Positions 48,786 to 60,449 of a DNA stretch of 64,000 bases are shown piece by piece. The stretch lies in NCBI GenBank assembly GCA_030651575.1, contig JAUSFB010000032.1, positions 272,001-336,000 of the forward strand, written 5' to 3'. The stretch is from Phaeospirillum sp. GTDB lineage: Bacteria > Pseudomonadota > Alphaproteobacteria > Rhodospirillales > Magnetospirillaceae. Each line of letters starts with the position of its first letter. Within the stretch, counting starts at the first letter, position 1. A program made the position numbers and the translations under genes. The notes beneath the pieces were generated by a model that saw nothing but the letters and a program-made list of their open reading frames with translations, was not told the origin of the DNA and made no database searches.

Positions 48786-50009
48786 ATGACCAAAGGACTC
48801 GGAGCCGTCTATAACGATGTCTGGCTGGTGGACGGTGTCCGCACCGGCTTCGCCGACTTCACCAGTGTGCTGCGCGATATCTCCCCCACCGATCTGGGGA
48901 TCAAGGTGGCGCGGGAAGCCCTGGCCAAAGCGGCCATTCCCGCCGCCGAGATCGACATGGTCGTCGCCGGCAACATGGCGCAGAGCAGCTTTGACGCCTA
49001 TTTCCTGCCGCGTCATATCGGCCTGTATTCGGGGGTTCCGCTGGAGACTCCGGCGCTGCTGGTTCACCGCCTGTGCGGCACTGGCTTCGAGACCATCATC
49101 CAGGCGGCCGACGCCATCACCCTGGGCAAGGCCACCAAGGTTCTGTGTGTCGGCACCGAGTCCATGTCCCGCAATCCGGTGGCGTCCTACACGTCGCGTT
49201 CCGGCTTCAAGATGGGGCAGGTGGAGTTCAAGGACTTCCTGTGGGAAGCGACCAAGGACACCGCGTCATCCACCGGCATGGGCGATACCGCCGAGAATTT
49301 GGCCAAAAAGTACAATATCAGCCGCGAGGAAGTCGATGAGTTCGCCGCTCAGAGCTTCGCCCGCGCCATCGCCGGCATGGAGTTCCGCTCGGGCGAGATC
49401 GTGCCGGTCATCAACGAGACCTTCAGCCTCGCCGGCTATAATGATCGAGGCATCCGCCTGCCCAAGGGTGTCGAGAACTTTGCCATCGACGAACATGTGC
49501 GCCCCACCCCGCTCTCCATCCTGAACAAGCTGAAGCCCGCCTTCAAGGGGGTGCAGACCGGCGGCAACAGCTCGGCCGTGGTCGACGGCGCCGCCGCCGC
49601 CATCGTGGTCGGCGGCCAGACCGTGCGCGAGCGGGGCTTGAAGCCGCTGGCCCGCGTGGTCGCCGCCGATGTGGTCGGCGTGCCGCCCGAAATCATGGGA
49701 ATCGGTCCCGCTCCCGCCATCGCCGCCGTGGTCGAACGCGCCGGTCTCAAGCTGTCCGATATCGACCGCTTCGAGATCAACGAGGCGTTCGGCGCCCAGT
49801 ATCTGGCGGTGGAAAAGGAACTCGGCCTCGACCGCTCCAAAGTCAACGTCAATGGCGGCGCCATCGCGCTGGGCCACCCGCTGGGAGTAACCGGGGTGCG
49901 GCTGTGCATCACCGTGGCTCGCGAACTGCGCCGGGCCGGACTCAAACGCGGCATCGCCTCGGCCTGCATCGGCGGCGGCCAGGGCGTGGCGATCCTGATC
50001 GAGGTATAG
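48786..50009 (+). CDS. Thiolase (acetyl-CoA acyltransferase)
   Basis: Degradative-type thiolase of 407 residues that releases acetyl-CoA from a 3-ketoacyl-CoA. Active-site Cys in VHRLCGTGFETI, His in NVNGGAIALGHPLG, and second Cys in ASACIGGGQG are all present. It starts 16 bases after the ligase stop and is the third enzyme of the beta-oxidation-like set. Confidence 0.93.
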   Translation: MTKGLGAVYNDVWLVDGVRTGFADFTSVLRDISPTDLGIKVAREALAKAAIPAAEIDMVVAGNMAQSSFDAYFLPRHIGLYSGVPLETPALLVHRLCGTGFETIIQAADAITLGKATKVLCVGTESMSRNPVASYTSRSGFKMGQVEFKDFLWEATKDTASSTGMGDTAENLAKKYNISREEVDEFAAQSFARAIAGMEFRSGEIVPVINETFSLAGYNDRGIRLPKGVENFAIDEHVRPTPLSILNKLKPAFKGVQTGGNSSAVVDGAAAAIVVGGQTVRERGLKPLARVVAADVVGVPPEIMGIGPAPAIAAVVERAGLKLSDIDRFEINEAFGAQYLAVEKELGLDRSKVNVNGGAIALGHPLGVTGVRLCITVARELRRAGLKRGIASACIGGGQGVAILIEV

Positions 50010-50036
50010 CCCGCCCGGCGACTGAGGGACACAACC
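50009..50036 (+). repeat. Direct repeat copy 1 (28 bp)
   Basis: GCCCGCCCGGCGACTGAGGG plus ACACAACC directly after the thiolase stop, repeated at 50102-50129. The two copies are 93 bp apart start to start. Confidence 0.85.
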
Positions 50037-50101
50037 GGAGCAAAGCGACGAGGCCGTCAAGGCCGCGCCGCTCGTGCGGCGAAAGCCAAGGGCGCGGATG
50101 C

Positions 50102-50129
50102 GCCCGCCCGGCGACTGAGGGACACAACC
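50102..50129 (+). repeat. Direct repeat copy 2 with ribosome site
   Basis: Exact second copy of the 28-bp unit. Its GAGGGA serves as the ribosome site of the acyl-CoA dehydrogenase start at 50134, so the duplication spans translation signals. Copy 1 has no start codon in position. Confidence 0.85.
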
Positions 50130-50133
50130 AACA

Positions 50134-51798
50134 ATGATCGACTACCGCACCCCCCTACCCGATCTGCTATTCGCGCTCAAACATGGCGCCGACGCCGCCC
50201 GTTTGCCCCATTGGGATGAAGAACTGGCGTCGGACGTCATGACTCATGCCGCAACCATGGTGGACGGCATCATCGCGCCGCTGGACCCCATCGGCGATAT
50301 GGAGGGTACTCATCTGGTAGAGGGGCGCGCCGTCATGCCGGCCGCCTTCGTCGACGCCTTCCGGCAATTCAAGGACGGAGGCTGGCCCGGTCTGGCGGTG
50401 GCGGAGGAAGACGGCGGCCAAGGCCTGCCCCATATCCTGGCCTCGGTTCTGTCGGAAATGCTGTCGGGGGCCTGCATCACCTATCAGATGGTGCTGTCGC
50501 TGGCTCATGGCGCCATGCGGACCCTGATCGCCAGCGGCTCGGAGGCCCAGCGCAAGACCTGGGTTCCGCGTCTGGCCTCGGGCGATTACCTCGCCACCAT
50601 GTGCCTGACCGAGCCCCAGGCCGGCTCCGATCTTGGTCTGGCGCGGACCATGGCCACCCCCGCCGAGGATGGTTCCTGGCGCATCTCCGGCGGCAAGATC
50701 TTCATCTCCGGCGGCGATCAGAACCTGACCGACGGCCGTATCATGCATCTGGTTCTGGCCCGCACTCCCGGTGCGCCGGCCGGAGTCAAGGGACTGTCGC
50801 TGTTCCTCAGCCCGTCGCATCTGCCCGATGACAGCCGCAACCCGATCTCGGTGGTGCGGCTGGAAGAAAAGATGGGCATGCACGCCTCGCCGACCTGCCA
50901 GATCGCCTTCGACGGGGCCTGGGCCGAGATAATCGGCGCTCCCGGCGAGGGCCTGAAGCGCATGTTCACCATGATGAACGCCGAGCGGCTGGACGTGGCG
51001 GTCCAGGGCGTCGGACTGGCGGAGGTGGCCATGCAACGCTCGCTGGCCTATGCCGCCGAGCGCAAGCAGGGCCGCGCCGGAGCCTCCGAAGGCCCCGACG
51101 TCATTTCCCGGCACGGCGATGTGCGACGCATGTTGATGACGCAGATGGCTCTGGCCATGGGCTGCCGCGCCCTGGTCATGCGAACCCTGGTCGATCTGGA
51201 GTTGAACGAAACTCCGGCGCTGATGGAACTGATGACGCCGGTATGCAAGGCCTTCGTCACCGACGCGGCGCAAGAGGCCGCCAGCCTCGCCATCCAGATT
51301 CACGGCGGCTATGGCTTCCTGCGCGAATATCGGGTCGAGCAGATCGCACGCGACGCCCGCATCACCCCCATCTACGAAGGCACCAACGGCATCCAGGCCC
51401 AGACCGTGGCCGGCAGGGTAATCCGGCTGGACAACGGCGCGGCGCTGCGCGAATTCAAGGCGGAGATCGACGGCGCGGCCGCCATCGCTGTTCCCGCCAC
51501 CGCCGCCGCCCTTATCCAAGCCTTGGCCGCCATGGACAAGGCCACCACCGCCATCCTGCCGCGCCGCGATGTGGGCCTGATCGCGACCAGCTATCTTCGC
51601 CTGCTGGGACTGGTAGCGTTCGCCGCCGCCTGGGCCAGGCTGGAGGCTGCCGCCGAGGCCGCCCCAAACCCGGAACGGGTCCGCGCCTGCGCAACTTTCG
51701 TCCGCGACTGGATGCTGCCGGAGGTCGAGCATCTTGCGGCGCGATGCCAAAGCGATGGCGAGCTAGGGTCCTTACCCGACACCGTCTTCCAATCCTGA
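50134..51798 (+). CDS. Acyl-CoA dehydrogenase
   Basis: FAD-dependent desaturase of 554 residues. TMCLTEPQAGSDLGLARTMA and KIFISGGDQNLTD are the flavin-binding signatures; the catalytic glutamate is in PIYEGTNGIQAQTVAGR. A C-terminal extension of about 100 residues places it in the long, fadE12/hydrocinnamate-type subgroup. It could desaturate a phenylpropanoyl- or branched acyl-CoA, extending the pathway to saturated side chains. Last gene of the cluster. Confidence 0.92.
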   Translation: MIDYRTPLPDLLFALKHGADAARLPHWDEELASDVMTHAATMVDGIIAPLDPIGDMEGTHLVEGRAVMPAAFVDAFRQFKDGGWPGLAVAEEDGGQGLPHILASVLSEMLSGACITYQMVLSLAHGAMRTLIASGSEAQRKTWVPRLASGDYLATMCLTEPQAGSDLGLARTMATPAEDGSWRISGGKIFISGGDQNLTDGRIMHLVLARTPGAPAGVKGLSLFLSPSHLPDDSRNPISVVRLEEKMGMHASPTCQIAFDGAWAEIIGAPGEGLKRMFTMMNAERLDVAVQGVGLAEVAMQRSLAYAAERKQGRAGASEGPDVISRHGDVRRMLMTQMALAMGCRALVMRTLVDLELNETPALMELMTPVCKAFVTDAAQEAASLAIQIHGGYGFLREYRVEQIARDARITPIYEGTNGIQAQTVAGRVIRLDNGAALREFKAEIDGAAAIAVPATAAALIQALAAMDKATTAILPRRDVGLIATSYLRLLGLVAFAAAWARLEAAAEAAPNPERVRACATFVRDWMLPEVEHLAARCQSDGELGSLPDTVFQS

Positions 51799-51842
51799 GG
51801 AATCCTATGGAAAAACCGCAGTATATTGGGGGTAGACGGTTG

Positions 51843-51860
51843 TATTGTTGCGCAAAACAG
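51843..51860 (+). promoter_or_regulatory. Third palindrome of the MarR-operator type
   Basis: TATTGTTGCGCAAAACAG, between the acyl-CoA dehydrogenase and hupB, shares the TTGTTGCGCA and AACAG halves of sites 1 and 2 but with an AAA asymmetry. It may be a degenerate operator or chance. Confidence 0.35.
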
Positions 51861-52017
51861 GCGACATTGCCTATCGTTTCGCTGTCCGGGCTTCCACGAA
51901 AAGGGGGCTGCCCGGACGGGATACAAGACGGCCGATTGGTGCGTGACCGATTCAAAGGTTGACGCCGGAAGCGGTCGTGTCATTTTCCATCGGCTACGAC
52001 ATTCATTTGGGGGTCTC

Positions 52018-52293
52018 ATGAACAAGCAGGATCTGGTGAACAAGGTTGCGGAACTGAGCGGCCTGTCCAAGGCGGCTTCCGACTCGGTCGTCGACGCGAC
52101 CTTCGCCGCCATCACGGAAGCCTTGAAGGCCGGTGACGATGTCCGTCTGGTCGGTTTCGGCTCCTTCTCGGTGACCCAGCGGGCCGCCAAGGATGGCCGC
52201 AATCCCCGCACCGGCGCGACCATCAAGATCGCGGCCTCCAAGGCCCCGAAGTTCACCGCCGGCAAGGGTCTGAAGGACGCCGTCAACGGCTAA
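52018..52293 (+). CDS. hupB: DNA-binding protein HU
   Basis: Histone-like nucleoid protein of 91 residues. It begins MNKQDLVNKVAELSGLSKA, has the beta-arm motif GFGSFSVTQRAAKDGRNPRTGATIKI and ends KAPKFTAGKGLKDAVNG. The ATG at 52018 follows GGGGG at suitable distance; the long upstream in-frame extension is not coding. Followed by its own terminator. Confidence 0.97.
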   Translation: MNKQDLVNKVAELSGLSKAASDSVVDATFAAITEALKAGDDVRLVGFGSFSVTQRAAKDGRNPRTGATIKIAASKAPKFTAGKGLKDAVNG

Positions 52294-52329
52294 ACCTTCA
52301 TCCCCCGCGGGTGAGAGAGAGCGCTTGCC

Positions 52330-52364
52330 AAGCCCCTCGGAGAGAAATCTTCGGGGGGCTTTTG
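52330..52364 (+). terminator. hupB terminator
   Basis: AAGCCCC and GGGGCTT pair around an imperfect inner stem, followed by TTTTG on the plus strand, 37 bases after the hupB stop. Confidence 0.65.
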
Positions 52365-52420
52365 CTTGAAGGAATGAATTTACCGCGCTGGTGAGTTTGA
52401 GCAAGGCCCACAAATGACAA

Positions 52421-52446
52421 CGGCCGGGGAGTCGCCTCCCCGGCCG
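52421..52446 (-). terminator. Hairpin downstream of enolase
   Basis: A perfect 11-bp stem CGGCCGGGGAG / CTCCCCGGCCG with a 4-base loop, 26 bases after the eno stop on the minus strand. Followed by TTGTCATTTG rather than a pure U-run. Confidence 0.6.
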
Positions 52447-52471
52447 TATCCTTGCCCTGGTCGCCGAGGTT

Positions 52472-53782
<1,311 letters not shown>

Positions 53783-54628
53783 TCAGTCAATGGAAATGGG
53801 ATAGGACTTGGCGGTGGCGTCGAGTTTCATCAACACCTCGATCAGCGCCGGCATGTCGGCCATGCGGATCATATTGGGGCCGTCGGACGGCGCCTTGTCC
53901 GGGTCGGGGTGGCACTCGACAAACACCCCGGCCACGCCGATGGCCACGGCGGCGCGCGCCAGCACGGAGGCGAAGCGGCGGTCCCCGCCCGAGGAATTGC
54001 CCTGTCCGCCCGGCGCCTGCACCGCATGGGTGGCGTCCATGATGACCGGCCAGCCGGTCCTGGCCATGATCGGCAGGCCGCGCATATCGGTCACCAGGGT
54101 GTTATAGCCGAACGACGCGCCACGCTCGGTGAGCATGATGCGCGAATTACCGGTGCTTTCGATCTTGGCCGCCACATTGGCCATGTCCCAAGGGGCCAGG
54201 AACTGACCCTTCTTGACATTGATGGCTAGACCGGTCCGGCCGGCGGCGATCAGCAGATCGGTCTGGCGGCAGAGGAAGGCGGGAATCTGCAACACATCGA
54301 CCGCCTTGGCGGCGATGGTGCACTGCTCCTCGGTATGAACGTCGCTCAGGACCGGAAGACCCAGGGTCTCGCGGATTTCGGCGAAGATGGGGATCGCCTT
54401 GTCCATCCCGATGCCGCGCTGACCGGCAAGGCTGGTGCGGTTGGCCTTGTCGAACGACGACTTGTAGATCAACGGAATGCCGGCCTTGACCGCCATTTCC
54501 TTCAATGCCGAGGCGCACTCCAACGCATGCGCCCGACTTTCCATCTGGCACGGGCCGGCGATGAGGACCAGGGGCAGGTCGTTGCCGGCGATAACGTTGC
54601 CGATGGCGACATGGTGGCGATTGGTCAT
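53783..54628 (-). CDS. kdsA: 3-deoxy-8-phosphooctulonate synthase (KdsA)
   Basis: Condenses PEP with arabinose 5-phosphate to Kdo-8-phosphate for lipid A-core synthesis. The 281-residue product from ATG 54628 shows LIAGPCQMESRAHAL, YKSSFDKANRTS, VKKGQFLAPWDM and the metal-site HAVQAPGGQG..SGGDR. The histidine/cysteine pattern at the metal site was not resolved, so metal dependence is open. Sits between pyrG and eno, separated from pyrG by 11 bp. Confidence 0.96.
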   Translation of the reverse strand: MTNRHHVAIGNVIAGNDLPLVLIAGPCQMESRAHALECASALKEMAVKAGIPLIYKSSFDKANRTSLAGQRGIGMDKAIPIFAEIRETLGLPVLSDVHTEEQCTIAAKAVDVLQIPAFLCRQTDLLIAAGRTGLAINVKKGQFLAPWDMANVAAKIESTGNSRIMLTERGASFGYNTLVTDMRGLPIMARTGWPVIMDATHAVQAPGGQGNSSGGDRRFASVLARAAVAIGVAGVFVECHPDPDKAPSDGPNMIRMADMPALIEVLMKLDATAKSYPISID

Positions 54629-54639
54629 GGCGACCTCAC

Positions 54640-56271
<1,632 letters not shown>

Positions 56272-56352
56272 TTAGCCCTTGATTCTGGTTCCCCACACGC
56301 AGGAACCGGCTTCCTTGTGGAAGCCGTCCCGCCCCATGATCGTCCTGGCGTC

Positions 56353-56691
56353 CTAGCGCGAGATCGGCGCGCTGGGAGCCGCCGGTTCGACCGGCTCGGC
56401 CGGCGCCGCGATCGGCGCCACGTCATTGATCTTGTCGAACGGCGAGTTGCCGCCGGTCCGTACATTGGAGATCAGCGCCAGCGACATGCTGGTGATGAAG
56501 AAAGACCCCGCCAGGATGGCCGTGGTGCGGGTCAACAGATTGCCAGCCGCGCGGCCGCTCATCAGCCCACCGCCGGCAGCGCCGCCGCCGATGCCGAGGG
56601 CGCCGCCCTCGCTCCGCTGCAACAAGATCGCCCCCACCAGAGCGATGGCGATGATCAGGTGGATGGAGAGAATGATCGGAAAAACGTCCAT
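56353..56691 (-). CDS. secG: Preprotein translocase subunit SecG
   Basis: Accessory SecYEG subunit, 112 residues from ATG 56691, with two helices: VFPIILSIHLIIAIALVGAILLQ and AGSFFITSMSLALI. Between them is QRSEGGALGIGGGAAGGG..SGR, the conserved cytoplasmic loop. The C-terminus is Pro/Ala-rich. A longer in-frame ORF to 56733 was not used. Confidence 0.95.
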   Translation of the reverse strand: MDVFPIILSIHLIIAIALVGAILLQRSEGGALGIGGGAAGGGLMSGRAAGNLLTRTTAILAGSFFITSMSLALISNVRTGGNSPFDKINDVAPIAAPAEPVEPAAPSAPISR

Positions 56692-56831
56692 GGAATCATC
56701 ACCGGAAATTAGCCGCCCGGCCGCAGGTCCCAATCGGAACCGCAGTCGGGCGCAGAAACAATGTTGGAGGCGTTTTTAGACCCGGCGGCGAAGGATGGCT
56801 AGTGCAAACTTCCACCCGCCGCCGGTTATCC

Positions 56832-57590
56832 TCAACAACTCTCGGCGATGGCCCAGAAGTCGGCGACTTTAAGGCTGGCGCCACCGATCAAACCACCATC
56901 CACGTCGGGCAGAGCCAGCAATTCGCGGGCATTGTCCGGCTTCATGGAACCGCCGTAAAGAATCCGCATCCTGGACGCGGCCTCACCGCCCAGCTTCGAG
57001 GCCAGCTCGGCCCGAATGGCGGCGTGAACCTCCTGCGCCTGGGCGGGAGTGGCGACACGGCCGGTACCGATAGCCCAGACCGGCTCGTAGGCGATGACGG
57101 TATTGTCCGGGGTCGCGCCATCAGGCAGTGAGCCCTGCAACTGCGACCGGTTGACCTCGATGGTCTGGCCGGCATCGCGTTGGGCCAGAGTCTCGCCGAT
57201 GCAGACGATGGCGATCAGCCCGGCGGCTTGCGCGGCGGTTCCCTTGGCCTTGACCACGGCATCGGTCTCGGCATGGTCGGTGCGGCGCTCGGAATGGCCG
57301 ACGATGGCGTAGGCGCAACCCAGATCGGCCAGCATGACGGGTGATGTGTCACCGGTATGGGCGCCGCTGGTCTTGGCATGGCAATCCTGCCCCCCCACCG
57401 CCAGCGCCGAACCGGCGGCGATCGCAGCCACCGGAGCGATCAGGGTGAAGGGCGGACAGACCAGCAGGTCACAGGCCGGAGCCGGCCCGCCCTTCAGCTT
57501 GTCGGCCAGCCCCTGGGCTAGGGCGAGTCCATCGGCCTTGAGGCCATTCATCTTCCAATTGCCGGCAATCAGCTTGCGTCGCATCGTCAT
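56832..57590 (-). CDS. tpiA: Triosephosphate isomerase
   Basis: Glycolytic isomerase, 252 residues from ATG 57590 (preceded by GGGAGGA). [13 protein letters not shown] at the start holds the catalytic Lys, AIVGHSERR the catalytic His, and [14 protein letters not shown] the catalytic Glu. The C-terminal [22 protein letters not shown] is the phosphate-binding loop. The ORF extension to 57791 is not supported. Confidence 0.97.
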   Translation of the reverse strand: MTMRRKLIAGNWKMNGLKADGLALAQGLADKLKGGPAPACDLLVCPPFTLIAPVAAIAAGSALAVGGQDCHAKTSGAHTGDTSPVMLADLGCAYAIVGHSERRTDHAETDAVVKAKGTAAQAAGLIAIVCIGETLAQRDAGQTIEVNRSQLQGSLPDGATPDNTVIAYEPVWAIGTGRVATPAQAQEVHAAIRAELASKLGGEAASRMRILYGGSMKPDNARELLALPDVDGGLIGGASLKVADFWAIAESC

Positions 57591-57741
57591 GTTGGCTGTC
57601 CTCCCAAAACACCAAAAGGCATATAGCACCAGAACAAACGGGGCGGAACCGTTTCCGGAACCGCCCCGCCGGTTTCGTGACAAGCCGCTGAAGCACTCGT
57701 CCCATGCTCCATCAAGCGTCGGACGCGAACTCCGGATAGGA

Positions 57742-58269
57742 TCAGGCCTGCGGACTCTTTCCCAGGACCACGGCCCGCTTCTTGAACGCACAGGAGAACG
57801 ACAACATGAAGCGCAGCGCTTCCTGGGTATCTTTTTGCGACAACATGCGCATGGTGCCCATCAGGCCGCCGCCGCCGCCGGGGATGTTGCAGGAATCGAT
57901 GGCATCCTCCAAAGCGCCCTTGGCCTCGTGCGCCAGGGTGGCCAGATCCTCGGTGCCGAGGTTGTTGGCCATGTGCTCGATGAAGGCAAAGGCCCGATCC
58001 ACCATGGAATCGGTCGCGGCCGACCGCATGGCGTGGAGCATGTAGACGGCATCGATAACGGTCTGAAGGGCGCCGGTCCGGTGCATGGTGCCGACCGCGT
58101 CCAGCAGAGTCGACAACCCATCCCGGATATCGGGTTCGTTCAGCTTGTCGACGACCTCCAGGGCGTTGCCGGCGGTGCCGGTCAGGCGGTCGACCATGCT
58201 GTCGGACAGGGCGTCGCGGACCCCCTGGGCGAGGCGCGTGATTTCATCCATCTGCGGGGTCTCGGTCAT
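57742..58269 (-). CDS. DUF1641 protein of the sulfur-relay operon
   Basis: A 175-residue helical protein, matching DUF1641 by layout: a helical N-terminal half ([21 protein letters not shown]) and a Gly-rich stretch [28 protein letters not shown]. The family often lies beside sulfide:quinone oxidoreductase-type flavoproteins, as here (10 bp downstream). There is no obvious cofactor site. It may be a partner or stabiliser of the flavoprotein; function is not established. Confidence 0.82.
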   Translation of the reverse strand: MTETPQMDEITRLAQGVRDALSDSMVDRLTGTAGNALEVVDKLNEPDIRDGLSTLLDAVGTMHRTGALQTVIDAVYMLHAMRSAATDSMVDRAFAFIEHMANNLGTEDLATLAHEAKGALEDAIDSCNIPGGGGGLMGTMRMLSQKDTQEALRFMLSFSCAFKKRAVVLGKSPQA

Positions 58270-58279
58270 GACGCACTCC

Positions 58280-59419
58280 CTACAGCAGGCCGCGGGCCGA
58301 CAGCCAGTACAGTCGGTTATAGGCCAGCTTGAACCAATGGATCATCTGGGACGGCGGGCCGGGATTGGGCGGCGTGGTGTAATTGAACCACACATAGGTA
58401 CCCGAGCTGAGGCCGGTCTCGACGAAGCAGAACACCTTACCGTCATATTCGCGAGCGAAAGCGCCTTCCTGGCACAGCGAAACCAGATTGTCGATGGTGA
58501 CGTCGGCTTCGAAATGGGCGGTGGAGCCGGCCTTGGAGATCGGAATATTGGTGGTGTCGCCGACCACGAAAACATTGGTCGAGCCGTCGCGATACAGCGT
58601 CTTGGGGTTGGTCGGCACCCAGCCGCCCTTGCCGAGCCCGGAATCGTCGATCACCTGGGCGCCCTGATGCGGCGGAATGGTGATCAGCAGATCATAGGAC
58701 AGCTCGCTGCCTTCCATGGAGGTCAGCGTCTTCTTTTCCGGATCGACGCTTTCGGTATTGAAGAAGGTCTCGTACTTGATGCCCAGCTTCTCGAATTCGG
58801 GCTTGGCCCAGTGCGCCACGGCCTCCAACGCATGCAGGCGGCCGATGGGATAGGTGTAGGTCAGCTCGGTCTTTTCCCACAGGCCGCGGGCCTTGAGGAA
58901 GTCGTGCAGCATGAAGGCCACTTCCAACGGTGCCACCGGGCATTTGTGCGGGGCATTGACGTTGATGACGATCTTGCCGCCTTGGAAGGCGTTGAGCGCA
59001 CCGCGCAGTTTGCGGGCGCCGTCGAGGTCATAGAACCAGTGCCCGCCTTCCTTCATGCCGGGAATGCTCTGCGGCATGATGCGCGAGCCGGTGGCCAGCA
59101 CCAGATAATCGTAGCGGAAAGTCCGTCCGGCCTCGGTGGTGACCTGGTTCTTCTCCACATCGATATGCTTGGCCGGATCGACGAAGAAGTTCACCCTTTT
59201 GTCCAGCACCTTACGCTGTTCGCGGAACAGCTCGGCCTCGCGGATGCGCCCGAACGGCACATACAGCAGGCCCGGCTGATACATGTGGGTTTCGGACGTC
59301 CCCAGCATGGTGATGGTGAGCGCGCCATTCCGCAATTCGGCCCCCATCTGGCGGCACAGACCATTCGCGACGATGGTGCCGGCAAGGCCCCCGCCGACGA
59401 TCAGAATCGTCTTGGACAT
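58280..59419 (-). CDS. SQR-like FAD-dependent oxidoreductase
   Basis: A 379-residue flavoprotein of the sulfide:quinone oxidoreductase family, from ATG 59419 after GGAGGG. The FAD motif is VGGGLAGT at residues 8-15, with FVVGDTTNIP near 285 and the amphipathic membrane-binding C-terminus MIHWFKLAYNRLYWL. Cysteines are at 22, 160, 316 and 331. Cys160 (HKCPVAPLEVAF) and Cys331 (KVFCFVETG) match two of the three classical SQR cysteines, but none occurs near residue 125. It may therefore act on a different sulfur species or partner. Confidence 0.85.
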   Translation of the reverse strand: MSKTILIVGGGLAGTIVANGLCRQMGAELRNGALTITMLGTSETHMYQPGLLYVPFGRIREAELFREQRKVLDKRVNFFVDPAKHIDVEKNQVTTEAGRTFRYDYLVLATGSRIMPQSIPGMKEGGHWFYDLDGARKLRGALNAFQGGKIVINVNAPHKCPVAPLEVAFMLHDFLKARGLWEKTELTYTYPIGRLHALEAVAHWAKPEFEKLGIKYETFFNTESVDPEKKTLTSMEGSELSYDLLITIPPHQGAQVIDDSGLGKGGWVPTNPKTLYRDGSTNVFVVGDTTNIPISKAGSTAHFEADVTIDNLVSLCQEGAFAREYDGKVFCFVETGLSSGTYVWFNYTTPPNPGPPSQMIHWFKLAYNRLYWLSARGLL

Positions 59420-59509
59420 GAACTCCCTCCTCACGAGAAGAATTTAGCTTGACAAGCCGTCTCCGCGGCCTTCAGGGGCATCCTTTGGGTGCCCCGGCAA
59501 GCACCCAAA

Positions 59510-59740
59510 TTACTTTGCCTTACGAACCACCACGCTCCAATAGCCATCATGCTCGGTGCTCTCCACCACGGCGTGACCGACCTTGGCGCACCAGGCGGGA
59601 ATATCGGCGGCAGAGCCTTTATCGGAGGACCAAAGGTCAATCTCGTCTCCGACCGAGGCCAATTTAAGGGCGGCGATCAGCTCCATCAGCGGTCCTGGGC
59701 AAAACGCGCCACGCGCATCGATCTTCTGGCGTTCGGCCAT
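59510..59740 (-). CDS. TusA-family sulfur carrier
   Basis: A 76-residue TusA-like protein that carries persulfide on the Cys of ARGAFCPGPLMEL (Cys14). The fold pattern continues with VGDEIDLWSSDKGSAADIPAW. In sulfur-oxidising bacteria TusA passes sulfane sulfur between DsrE-type proteins and oxidising enzymes. It lies between a dsrE-like gene and the SQR-like gene, so here it probably works in a dedicated relay, not only tRNA thiolation. Confidence 0.92.
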   Translation of the reverse strand: MAERQKIDARGAFCPGPLMELIAALKLASVGDEIDLWSSDKGSAADIPAWCAKVGHAVVESTEHDGYWSVVVRKAK

Positions 59741-59771
59741 GGTGATGTTCCTTCCAACGGATGAATAAAAT

Positions 59772-60173
59772 TCAGATGGTGATCAGTTCGCCGCTTTCGG
59801 CATCGGCGAGAAACTTCGCCAGTCCCATGGGACCATCGAACAGCCCCTCGGACAGGTGAGTGTCGCACTCCCAATGCTTGAGGTCGAGCACCAGGGAGCA
59901 AGCCCACATCTTCATATCTCCCAGCATCTTGCCCTGACTGAACAGTTCGATGGCGTCGGGAACGTTCTTGGTCACGAACAAGTCGTGGAAATGCCCACCC
60001 TGGTAACGTTCCTGGGGAGTTTTACCCCGCTCGAACGGCAACAGGGCATTCATGGTCACGAAAACCTCGACCGGGCGGTCGGAGACCGCGGCGACCGAAG
60101 CAACCATGGCGGCCAATTGGATTTTCTCGTGCTCGCCCGAGCACAGCATGACATAGAGCGGCTTGGTGGACAT
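59772..60173 (-). CDS. DsrE-family sulfur-transfer protein
   Basis: A 133-residue DsrE-like protein. It begins PLYVMLCSGEHEKIQLAAMVAS, and the conserved DsrE active Cys is in GDMKMWACSLVLDL (near residue 92). The region VTMNALLPFERGKTP and FHDLF are extra features of the DsrE2-like/peroxiredoxin-like group. It is the first gene of the operon, separated from tusA by 31 bp. A persulfide-carrier role is inferred from family and neighbours. Confidence 0.87.
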   Translation of the reverse strand: MSTKPLYVMLCSGEHEKIQLAAMVASVAAVSDRPVEVFVTMNALLPFERGKTPQERYQGGHFHDLFVTKNVPDAIELFSQGKMLGDMKMWACSLVLDLKHWECDTHLSEGLFDGPMGLAKFLADAESGELITI

Positions 60174-60449
60174 GATCGCTTCCCCGCGAGTGTGTTCGGC
60201 TGTCGGCTTATGTGAGAACCGGCTTACCTTTGTTTTTTATTATATACGCAGATTGCAAGGTTTTGCCGCAAGAAGATTCCTGACATCCGGAGACCGTCGG
60301 CCACCCCCTTCGATCAGGGTGGGCTTTGTCGGGAGTTTCCGGTTGCCGGCCCCCCTGCCCCCCCTTATTATGCGCCCGGCCTGTAATGGCGGCGTCCCAT
60401 CGGGGAGATACCGCCGTCTTCCTTCTTTTCCAGGGTGTGTTTGAATCCG

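Noticed and set aside
51807-51962. 51-codon ORF starting MEKPQYIGGRRLYCC between the acyl-CoA dehydrogenase and hupB
   Set aside because: It overlaps the operator-like palindrome, has a weak ribosome site and shows no protein-like pattern.
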